From: Zooshikella harenae
GTDB taxonomy: Bacteria > Pseudomonadota > Gammaproteobacteria > Pseudomonadales > Zooshikellaceae
Reading direction: 5' to 3'
DNA length: 34,207 nt
NCBI RefSeq assembly: GCF_018837975.1
Contig: NZ_JAGSOY010000050.1
Location: 1-34,207, forward strand
A program made the position numbers and the translations under genes. The notes under the pieces are model-generated. The model had not been told where the DNA came from. It ran no database searches and was given only the letters and a program-made list of their open reading frames with translations. Shown in pieces: positions 1 through 7,500 of the stretch. Numbering within the stretch: the first letter of the stretch is position 1; each line of letters begins with the position of its first letter.

Positions 1-297
1 AGTGATTGATTGAACCCATTGGATAAAGCAGTTTTGAAATGAACGAGGGCAAAGATGCGAGAAAAAACGACCAAAGGTGTCATGAGAAGGTATCCCATTA
101 GGCAATTCTAGAAAGCCTTGAAACCATGCTTCTTTGGCCTTACCAAATCGCTCAATAGCAACCCAATCATCTGCTCCACACAACGCAGCACAAATCGTAA
201 TAGTAATGATATCAACCAACGTATGACGACGATGGCGTTCAACTCGAGGGTCATCTAAGTGACTAAAATGATCTGCAATTGTATTATTTTTTTCCAA
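1..297 (-). CDS. ISAs1-family transposase, N-terminal part (cut by window edge)
   Basis: Translating the minus strand from a TTG at 297-295 gives 99 open codons running off the window at position 1. The peptide contains DDPRVERHRRHTLVDII, CAALCGADDWVAIE and LPNGIPSHDTFGRFF. These are hallmarks of the N-terminal domain of ISAs1-family (H-repeat type) DDE transposases, which act on the ends of their own element. An in-frame TAG lies just upstream, and TTG is the only plausible start between the two, so the start is fairly secure. The catalytic DDE part is outside the window, so I cannot tell whether the gene is intact. The family call is confident. Confidence 0.88.
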   Translation of the reverse strand, partial: MEKNNTIADHFSHLDDPRVERHRRHTLVDIITITICAALCGADDWVAIERFGKAKEAWFQGFLELPNGIPSHDTFGRFFSHLCPRSFQNCFIQWVQSIT

Positions 298-349
298 TGT
301 TATGCTCTAAGTCAGTTGCTAATCATCCTATTATACTGATTTTGTTGTA

Positions 350-370
350 TTTTTATATGCGATTGCCCTG
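350..370. repeat. ISAs1-like terminal repeat, copy 1
   Basis: This copy reads TTTTTATATGCGATTGCC followed by CTG. It lies just outside the transposase gene and is the presumed terminal repeat of that element. Degenerate copies in the same orientation occur at 479-499 and 28535-28555. Confidence 0.6.
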
Positions 371-478
371 GGTGTCGGGAGCACCGTTAGTCGTAGAGAC
401 CAAGGATGGTCTTCTGCTACGGGAGGAGCAAATGAATTCAAGCATTGCATGAGTACAATCTCTGATTATCACAAACTC

Positions 479-499
479 TTTTTATATGCAATTGCACTG
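479..499. repeat. Degenerate ISAs1-like end, copy 2
   Basis: The sequence TTTTTATATGCAATTGCA followed by CTG differs from the presumed IS end at 350-370 at two positions over 21 and has the same orientation. No transposase is attached. It may be a solo end left by a decayed element. Confidence 0.5.
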
Positions 500-552
500 C
501 CTTCTACATCTAAATAACAGCCATTTTTGCTCATTTGTTACTCCTACATAAT

Positions 553-593
553 TAATGTTAAGAGTGTGGAGGAGTTTCAGCTTATTAACATTA
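553..593. repeat. Short inverted repeat (9-bp arms)
   Basis: TAATGTTAA at 553-561 is perfectly complementary to TTAACATTA at 585-593, with a 23-nt loop. No T-run follows, so it is not a canonical terminator. Its role is unknown. Confidence 0.45.
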
Positions 594-615
594 CATCAAT
601 CTCTATCAAATCAGG

Positions 616-770
616 TAAGCCTTTCGAATAATTCAGTGTGTTGATTGCAAACAAAGGCTGGAAAGCCCATGTTGAACTGCTTGCCTCATGGATGCGGCAA
701 TCAAGCCTCCAAGGAAGGATTCACGGCGTGTTCAACAAGAGTTATCCAGCCTTTGTTTGCCTCTGGCTTA
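616..770. repeat. Large interrupted inverted repeat, possible intergenic repeat or MITE-like element
   Basis: A perfect 16-bp inverted repeat, GCAAACAAAGGCTGGA at 647-662 with its complement at 745-760, encloses 82 nt. Inside it TGTTGAAC (670-677) pairs with GTTCAACA (730-737). Outside it TAAGCC (616-621) pairs with GGCTTA (765-770). The nested arms would fold into one long imperfect hairpin. No coding capacity is apparent. It resembles the structured intergenic repeats scattered through some gammaproteobacterial genomes, but copy number cannot be judged from one window. Confidence 0.6.
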
Positions 771-1100
771 TCGAAGAATATTACCATTATCAAATAAGGT
801 ATGCATAAGAGAAGGTCAAAGGTTATCGTTAGACCTAACTTGTAGGGCTTGATTTTACTGTACGGTGACATTTTTCAGGCGGCATATACGACCAAAGTAT
901 TATATACAAACTAAAATAGCCATGATAAATATGTAGTTAGCAGTGTATAGCAGTTTAACTACGTCGTAGAGTGTGAATATGCAGAAGCAACTAATGGTTT
1001 TCACCATTATCCGGTGCTTATATTAGAATCAAGCAAACTAAAGGGTTTCCGTTGTCAGTAGTGTTATTCTGGCTTTCGGTTAATAACAGCCCAGTCAATG

Positions 1101-1112
1101 GTTGTATACAAC
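1101..1112. promoter_or_regulatory. Perfect 12-bp palindrome upstream of the exporter, candidate operator
   Basis: GTTGTATACAAC is fully self-complementary and lies 118 bp before the exporter ATG, just upstream of a weak candidate promoter. Its GTATAC core resembles sites bound by GntR-family regulators of the HutC or FadR type. No regulator gene is present in the window, so any binder would act in trans. A 12-bp palindrome could also arise by chance. Confidence 0.35.
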
Positions 1113-1118
1113 GTTTTA

Positions 1119-1147
1119 TTGCTATTTCATTTTTTAAATGAGCTAAT
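1119..1147 (+). promoter_or_regulatory. Weak candidate promoter for the exporter gene
   Basis: TTGCTA (1119-1124), a 17-bp spacer and GCTAAT (1142-1147) give a sigma-70-like pair with four of six matches in each box. The predicted leader would be about 75 nt. The match is weak and other placements in this AT-rich DNA are possible. Confidence 0.25.
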
Positions 1148-1230
1148 AAGCCGCGCAATATGGAAGTGAAAATAAAAGCATCTAAAACGTTGCTAGCATG
1201 TGCAACTTGATAGTGAACAAGGTTTAATTT

Positions 1231-2430
1231 ATGGATTCTATTAAAGACAGATTTGATATATTGCCCATGATACTCTTGCTGTCGTTATTAGCAGGGTGTA
1301 TTGAAGTTGATATGTCGATACCAAGCTTTCCTGACATTGCTGCTGAACTGAATACAAACTTTAGTTTGGTACAAATGACTATAGCTCTCAACTTTGTGGG
1401 TTTTGTGTTAGGCGCATTATTTTACGGACCACTGTCTGACAGTTTCGGGCGTAGAAACGTTATTCTGTCGGGTTCTGTTGTGATGCTTATTGGTGCTTTG
1501 GGCTGTGTCTTCTCTACCAGTATTGAGTTTTTGCTATTATCCCGGTTGATACAGGGAATAGGTGCGTGTGCGCCAGTTGTTGTTGTTTTTGCAATCATTT
1601 CAGATAAATATGAAGGCGTGAAAATGTATAGTCTTTTTGGGCTAGTAAATGCATTCATGTCTATTGCTATGGCTATTGCGCCACTTGTAGGTGGATGGGT
1701 GAACTATTATTTGGGATGGAGAGGCAATTACGCAATTGTCGCGCTGATTACTTTTGTATCTGTTATAGCACTCTTTATATTTTTACCTGAGACTAAAAAA
1801 GATAAGACTCCAATCAATTTACGTTTTCTTACTGAAAGCTATTCCAAGTTAGTATTTAGTAGTAAATTTGTAATATCTTCGCTTGTACCCTCATTGCTGT
1901 TTGCTGCATATATGGTTTTTGTAGCGTCAAGTGCCTTTTTGTATAGAGAAACATTTGATCTATCTGTTGCTCAGTTTGTTGCTCACTTCTTTTGTGTCGT
2001 CGTCTCATTTTCTATCACCAGCTTACTATCAGGAAAGTTAATTACTATTTTAGGTGGAGAATCTCAAACTGAGAAAATTGGTATTTTTGTGGCTATATTC
2101 AGTATGCTTATGCTCGCTGTTCTGGGTAATAATCCTTTAATGCTAACACTATTTATGAGTATGTTCTGTATTGGTTTTGCCTTGTTGTATCCAATCGTCT
2201 TTGGCCGCTCAATGAGCATTTTTCCGCAGATATCTGGGGTGGCCTCTTCATTTAATATGAGTACTCGTTCGTTACTGGTTGTGGCTGCTACCAGCTTAAG
2301 TAGTTATTTGTATAATGGAGAGCCTCAGCAGATGGCTTATATTATGTTAGGTATTGCATTGGTTGCATTTGTGTTATCAATGATGTTTTATCTTCAAAAG
2401 GATAAGGTTTCACTCGCAGACTCTATTTAA
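1231..2430 (+). CDS. Bcr/CflA-type MFS efflux transporter, probable self-resistance exporter
   Basis: The 399-aa protein is highly hydrophobic and has the length expected of a 12-helix major facilitator drug:proton antiporter of the inner membrane. A Bcr/CflA-like signature EVDMSIPSFPDIAAEL follows the first helix (about residues 24-40). MFS motif A is GPLSDSFGRRNVIL (about 66-79), SRLIQGIGA follows at about 104-112, and an APLVGGW motif-C-like segment lies at about 150-156. The ATG has an AAGG at 1219-1222, eight bases upstream. It is the first gene of the cluster and is separated from the next by 218 bp, so it may have its own control. By analogy with the MFS gene of the Serratia althiomycin cluster, as I recall it, its job is probably export of, and immunity to, the product. 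The family is confident; the substrate is inferred. Confidence 0.88.
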   Translation: MDSIKDRFDILPMILLLSLLAGCIEVDMSIPSFPDIAAELNTNFSLVQMTIALNFVGFVLGALFYGPLSDSFGRRNVILSGSVVMLIGALGCVFSTSIEFLLLSRLIQGIGACAPVVVVFAIISDKYEGVKMYSLFGLVNAFMSIAMAIAPLVGGWVNYYLGWRGNYAIVALITFVSVIALFIFLPETKKDKTPINLRFLTESYSKLVFSSKFVISSLVPSLLFAAYMVFVASSAFLYRETFDLSVAQFVAHFFCVVVSFSITSLLSGKLITILGGESQTEKIGIFVAIFSMLMLAVLGNNPLMLTLFMSMFCIGFALLYPIVFGRSMSIFPQISGVASSFNMSTRSLLVVAATSLSSYLYNGEPQQMAYIMLGIALVAFVLSMMFYLQKDKVSLADSI

Positions 2431-2451
2431 TTAACAAATATAAATTAGTCT

Positions 2452-2512
2452 ATGCTCTTCATGACTTTTAAAGCGAAAGTTGTTGTACATTAAGCTTGTT
2501 CGTGAAGGGCAT
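2452..2512. repeat. Inverted repeat just after the exporter gene
   Basis: ATGCTCTTCATGA (2452-2464) can pair with TCGTGAAGGGCAT (2500-2512) over 13 positions with two G-T wobbles, leaving a 35-nt loop. It starts 22 bp past the exporter stop. The following bases are AT-rich but contain no clean T-run, so it may be an inefficient terminator, an RNA-stability element or an operator. Confidence 0.4.
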
Positions 2513-2543
2513 CTATATTTAAGGTGAAGAGTATATAACAGGG

Positions 2544-2573
2544 TTGATATTAATAAAGGTGGAACTTTACTAT
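2544..2573 (+). promoter_or_regulatory. Candidate promoter for the biosynthetic operon
   Basis: TTGATA (2544-2549) and TACTAT (2568-2573) are separated by 18 bp, giving a predicted leader of roughly 70 nt before the ATG at 2649. It fits the 218-bp gap between exporter and N-oxygenase and would transcribe everything from the N-oxygenase to the type II thioesterase, because those genes are tightly spaced or overlapping. The DNA is AT-rich, so chance matches are likely. Confidence 0.35.
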
Positions 2574-2648
2574 TCAATATACCTGTGTAACGCACATTAT
2601 TCCTCTGCTTGATGTCTCTACAGTATTAAAAATGAAAGTGAAAAAATT

Positions 2649-3614
2649 ATGGCATTAGAAACCAGTGTTGGGAATACACAAAGCTTTGGCTTGTCATCAA
2701 AATATGTTGAAAAGTGGGAAAAGCGATCATCTATAAGAACTCGCCCAGAAAAGAAAATTGATTTTGAGCTTGATGGTTTCTTTTTTCCTGAGGATAAACA
2801 GCCAGTTTTATTAGATCGAAGACTTAAGGATATTAGTATAGAAAATAAGTCAGAGTTAATGATTAGATCTTTATTTAAATATCTGAATGATATTGTTACG
2901 TTAGAAATAAAGCTAATAAACTCTGCTTGCAATAAAATTATCTATAATGATCTACCTGTTGCTTATCCTGAACAGATAAAAATGAATGCTTATACGGTTA
3001 TTATAGATGAGTACTACCATGTTTATGTTGCCAGGGACTTAATTAATCAGTTAAAGGCCAGATTTCCCTACCTGACAGAAGATGCTCTACCTGATTCTGA
3101 CTCGTTTTGTGCAGTTAATGAAATTATGAAGCGACTGGATGCGGAGCATCATGATTTATTTGAAATAATTGCTGTATGTATATTTGAGACTACTTTAGTT
3201 AAAGAGTTGGTTGAATTTTTTAAGTCAGAATCGGTTCACCCATCGATTAAGAACTATGTAAATGATCACATGAATGACGAATCACGTCATTATATTTACT
3301 TCCTGGAGCTTCTGCAGTATACGTGGGATAGGTTACCTGATAAGGCACGAAGAGATATTGGCGCTAATATCGCTGACTTCGTGAAAATGTATTTGAATAT
3401 TGAGTCTGAAAAAGAGTTTAACCTGAATTACCTTGACAGTATTATTGCTGACCATGAAGAGAATAAACAGACAGTAAATACTATTTATAAAGGCTTTGAA
3501 GTAACACCAGATGTTCCCATTGTGAAAAATGTAATAAGTGCATTAAAAAGAACCGGGTTGCTAGATGATGAAAATGTTAAGTCTGGGTTTACTAACATTG
3601 GGTGGATTATTTAG
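2649..3614 (+). CDS. AurF-type diiron N-oxygenase, candidate oxime-forming enzyme
   Basis: The 321-aa protein matches the AurF/CmlI family of non-haem diiron amine N-oxygenases. All seven metal ligands can be seen: E86 (in VTLEIK), E121 and H124 (in IDEYYH), E180 (in IFETTLVKE), and H207, E211 and H214 (in HMNDESRH). Their spacing nearly equals that of AurF (E101, E136, H139, E196, H223, E227, H230 as I recall), so the enzyme should be active. These enzymes use O2 to oxidise primary amines through hydroxylamine to nitroso or nitro. A nitroso group on a CH2 tautomerises to an oxime, which is what the N-terminal glycine of althiomycin carries. Whether it acts on free glycine, a PCP-bound intermediate or the released product cannot be seen. 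It lies 16 bp upstream of the methyltransferase in the same operon and is distinctly AT-rich. The family is confident; the reaction is inferred. Confidence 0.85.
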   Translation: MALETSVGNTQSFGLSSKYVEKWEKRSSIRTRPEKKIDFELDGFFFPEDKQPVLLDRRLKDISIENKSELMIRSLFKYLNDIVTLEIKLINSACNKIIYNDLPVAYPEQIKMNAYTVIIDEYYHVYVARDLINQLKARFPYLTEDALPDSDSFCAVNEIMKRLDAEHHDLFEIIAVCIFETTLVKELVEFFKSESVHPSIKNYVNDHMNDESRHYIYFLELLQYTWDRLPDKARRDIGANIADFVKMYLNIESEKEFNLNYLDSIIADHEENKQTVNTIYKGFEVTPDVPIVKNVISALKRTGLLDDENVKSGFTNIGWII

Positions 3615-3630
3615 GTAGTATGGTTGAATT

Positions 3631-4542
3631 ATGGAAAAGATAATTTCACATAAAACTCATTCGGAAGTTTCTATATCCCCTGACACACAATCAATAATTG
3701 ATGCAATAAAGAATAGGGTAAGAAATAACTCGCTCAATTTAATTTTGCCTCTTGAGGATACGCTTGCGCTTGTTGATGAATTAGCTGAGTTTGATCTAGG
3801 GCGATTTCTGCTTCATAACCGAGGTTTAAATGGTTATTGGACGTCTTATATTTTTACTCAACAGTGTGACTCAGAAAAAGAACATCCATTAAAAAAATGG
3901 TTGATGGAAGATTCTCTGTTAAGCCAGGCACGTGAAAGATTCCATCGATTTAAGTATTTACTTAAAAGTGAAATTTCAACGGCTAAAACTGTTGCTTCTA
4001 TACCATGTGGCGTGATGGATGACTTACTGGATCAAGATTATAGCCATCAGTCTGAAATCCAAATAAAAGGCATCGATCTTGATCCTGAATCTATTTCTCA
4101 TGCTAAGGAAAAAGCAAAAAGAGTAGGGTTATCGAATTTATGTGATTTTGAAATTAGGGATGCTTGGAATTTAGATTATGAAAGTGTGTTTGATGTTATT
4201 ACCAGTAATGGTCTTAACATGTATGAATCAGCGCCAGAAAGGTTGATAGCGTTATACAGTAACTTTGCAAAAGCGCTTAAGCCGGGGGGGCGTTTATATA
4301 TTAGTTTTCTTACCCCTCCTCCGCAAGTCGGGGATGCTGGATGGGAAAAATACGGCATTCCTGAAGAAGACTTAAAGCGTGAGTTTTCTATTTTTGGTGA
4401 TATTTTACAAGCGACTTATCTGAACTTTGTAAGCGAGGAAGAAATTAGGCATCAAATGCAGGAGGCTGGACTGCAGGTTACCGATGTATTTTATAACGAA
4501 CGTGGTGTGTTACCTGTTTTGAAAGCAGTCAAGCCAAGTTGA
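3631..4542 (+). CDS. Class I SAM-dependent methyltransferase, probable O-methyltransferase
   Basis: The 303-aa protein has a Rossmann-type SAM fold from about residue 118. A motif-I-like strand and loop VASIPCGVMDDLL (121-133) is less glycine-rich than the usual E/DxGxGxG. GIDLDPESISHAKEKA (147-162) has the acidic residue expected to bind the ribose. An aromatic-poor motif ITSNGLNMY (190-198) and a post-motif LKPGGRLYISF (216-226) follow. The first 115 residues form an extra helical region containing NRGLNGYWTSYIF. It lies 16 bp after the N-oxygenase and 12 bp before the NRPS. In an althiomycin-type pathway the one methyl group sits on the 4-oxygen of the pyrrolinone, making this the probable 4-O-methyltransferase. 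Fold and cofactor are clear; the substrate is inferred. It is strongly AT-rich, like the preceding gene. Confidence 0.82.
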   Translation: MEKIISHKTHSEVSISPDTQSIIDAIKNRVRNNSLNLILPLEDTLALVDELAEFDLGRFLLHNRGLNGYWTSYIFTQQCDSEKEHPLKKWLMEDSLLSQARERFHRFKYLLKSEISTAKTVASIPCGVMDDLLDQDYSHQSEIQIKGIDLDPESISHAKEKAKRVGLSNLCDFEIRDAWNLDYESVFDVITSNGLNMYESAPERLIALYSNFAKALKPGGRLYISFLTPPPQVGDAGWEKYGIPEEDLKREFSIFGDILQATYLNFVSEEEIRHQMQEAGLQVTDVFYNERGVLPVLKAVKPS

Positions 4543-4554
4543 AGGGTAGTTTAG

Positions 4555-7500
4555 ATGAATATATTAAATGTTGTCACTAAAGCCTGTGTAGATGAAGTAA
4601 GTAAGAACGTAATTGGTTATCTCGCAGATGCTGGTCATCAAGTTTTTCTGATAGCTTCACATGATGAAGAGCAAAGCTTTTGGTTGGCTCAAGAGCATCA
4701 TAATATTCATCTTATTAATGAGAATGATATAAGCCATTATAAAATAGATTACGAGTTTTGCTATGCTGTTGAAACCTCTTTTTCTGATGCAAACCAAGTA
4801 AAGCTAGCACTATGTGATAAAGAGGGCAATGACGTTCAGTTTTTCTCAATAGTGAACCAAAAAAATAATGACAAGTGCATATTGGCTAATTGTAGTTTAG
4901 CTAAATCATGCTCAGACTTTCAGTTTATTCAAGCACAAATCGCTGAGGTTTTTATTGATGGCTTTATTCACTTAAGTAGAAATGACTCTTTGTCTGAGCT
5001 TGAAGTTTACAGCTTTTCAAACGATGTTGACCTTTGGTTTAATGCAGTGACAGCAAATTTAGCGGGTAAACGCTATTTTGATGAATTACAAAAAAAGTAT
5101 GAAACTTTTGTTATTAGCCCAGAGGTACATAGCACTGAGATCTGTGACGTCGATAGTGAAACCCTTGTTTTTCCCTATAAATGGAGTCATGCGGATCAAT
5201 CATTGTTTTTGCTTTTTATGCAATATATTTTTAATGCTGAAAAAGCAGCTCTATATGGTTTCTATACTAAAAATGAACAAGGCGTTTCAAGACAGTATAC
5301 CTTGTTACAAGGCTCAGAATATTATGCTGATTTAGAAAAGATAGTCACTCATGAACAATCTCCAGCTACTTTTATAGATAAGGACTATATTTATTCAGAG
5401 CTACTATTTCCAAGTGTTGGGATATGTGAAGTTAATGACGAGCTAATAGATGAAAGTTTATTGTTAATTCAAACGGTGGATGACGCTCATCAAGTAAAGC
5501 TTATCTACAAAAAGAATATTCCTTTGTTTTCTGTGATGTCTCATTATGCTGAGGCATTTTTAGCACGTATTGATGATTTTAAATCAGGCACAATTGACTG
5601 GAATAACTTCTGTCAACTACCAGAGGCATTGATTCAGCATTACTATCTGGATTGTAACTCCGAGCAAATACTCTATCCCCAAAATACAATTACTGCTCTA
5701 TTCGAAGAGCAGGTAACTCTTAATCCTGATAAATTAGCTTTAATTGTGGGTGATACTGAGCTGACATATGGTCAGCTTAATATGAAAGCAAACGGGTTAG
5801 CACATTACCTGAAGGAACACTTTTCAGTAGCTGAAGGTGAGAGGGTTGCTGTACTGCTCCCAAGAGATGAGTCATTACTGATTAGTCTGCTCGCTATCCT
5901 TAAGTTAGGTTCTGCATATGTTCCTTTAGATTCAACTTCTCCACTATTGAGAACCCAGGCAATACTGAATGATGCTAAGCCTAGTCTGGTATTAACCAGA
6001 AATGATATGCCAGAGGCTTCATTACCTGATGGCATCACAGCGTTATCAATAACAAATGATTTATTGGCCACGATAGAAAAATATTGTAATCCGCCAGAAT
6101 TATTAAATTCTGGCGATGTTAATGCGCTCGCATATGTTATTTACACCTCGGGTACCACAGGTGTACCTAAAGGTGTTGCTGTCAGGCACCGTAATTTTGT
6201 TAATGTTGCCTATGACTTTTGTCATCGCACGCATTTGTCTCCTGAGTCTCGCATGTTGGCACTTACCACATTGGCATTTGACATCTCCACGTTGGAGTTG
6301 TTTATGCCCTTAATGTTTGGTGCATCTGTTGTGCTTGCAGAACAACGAGCGTTATTAGATGCATGTATATTGAAGCAATATTTAACCGAGTTTGATATTA
6401 CACATATGCAAGCCACCCCATCTTTTTGGCGGCAGGCTGTTGCTGAACTGGGACAAGAAAAGTTTAATATTATTGCATTGTGTGGTGGTGAGGCTGTTCC
6501 TTTAGACGTCGCTAAAGGTTTGGTCAAAATGACGCAAAAAGCATGGAATGTCTATGGCCCTACCGAAACAACAGTATGGTCAACCGCATACTGCTTGAAT
6601 GAAATCACTAATAAAGTATTGATTGGAAAACCTTTAGCAAATACGCAATGTTATGTACTTAATGATGAGCAAAAGCCTGTAGCACCAGGTGTAGTGGGTG
6701 AACTCTACATAGCCGGTGATGGTGTTGCACAAGGATACTTCAATAACCCTGAACTGACAGCAAAAGCATTTATTGCTAACCCATTTGTCCATTTGGGCAA
6801 TAATCATAGCGCTACTATGTATCGAACGGGTGACAAAGTTCGTTATTTATCATGTGGTAATATTGAATATTTAAGCCGAGCAGATTTTCAAGTTAAGTTA
6901 CGTGGGCATCGTATCGAGTTGGGTGATATTGAGTCGGCTATTAAACACTATCCAGGAATAGAGCAGGCTGTTGTTCAGTTACAAAAAGACCAGGAAAGTG
7001 ATGTCGAGCCTTTTCTGGTTGCTTATTATACCGCTAAGGAACCCATTGGGGTCGATCATTTAAAGGATTGGTTAAAAAGTTATTTGCCTGAATATATGAT
7101 CCCTGTCGATTTTATGTTCCTTGCTTCTATACCATTAAATATTAATGGAAAGGTAGATCGCAAGGCTTTACCTGCGATAAACCTGGTGCATAACAATCGG
7201 TTTATTGCACCCGAAACACAGACTCAGCGTGTATTGTGTCAGCTGTTTGGTTCAGCGCTAGGAGTAAATAAGAATAATATTGGTTTAACAGATGATTTTT
7301 TTGCTTTAGGTGGAAATAGCCTATCGGCAATTAAGTTGGTTAACTTAATCAATACCGAATTTCGCTGTGACATAAAAATTAAAGATATTTTTGAACAAAA
7401 AAATGTATCCAGCCTAACACCTTTAGTCAATGCCGGTAAGGGTGATTTTCTGTATCGTGATTTTATTATTAAATCGTCAGATATTACGCATCAATATCAT

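Larger units (their letters stand above)
1..370 (-). mobile_element. End of an ISAs1-family insertion sequence
   Basis: The transposase start at 297 is followed outward by about 50 nt of non-coding DNA and then a candidate terminal inverted repeat at 350-370. Read inward, that repeat begins CAGGGCAATCGCATA, which resembles ISAs1-family ends as I recall them. The other end and any target duplication lie outside the window, so the boundary at 370 is an inference. Confidence 0.65.
371..1100. other. Non-coding, repeat-rich stretch upstream of the cluster
   Basis: I find no gene that I can support here. The stretch holds an ISAs1-end-like copy (479-499), a 9-bp hairpin (553-593), a large interrupted inverted repeat (616-770) and a 7-bp dyad (933-939 with 956-962). 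A short frame at 373-516 stays open but has no start context or recognisable motif. The density of dyads suggests accumulated mobile or intergenic repeat elements at the cluster boundary. Confidence 0.6.
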
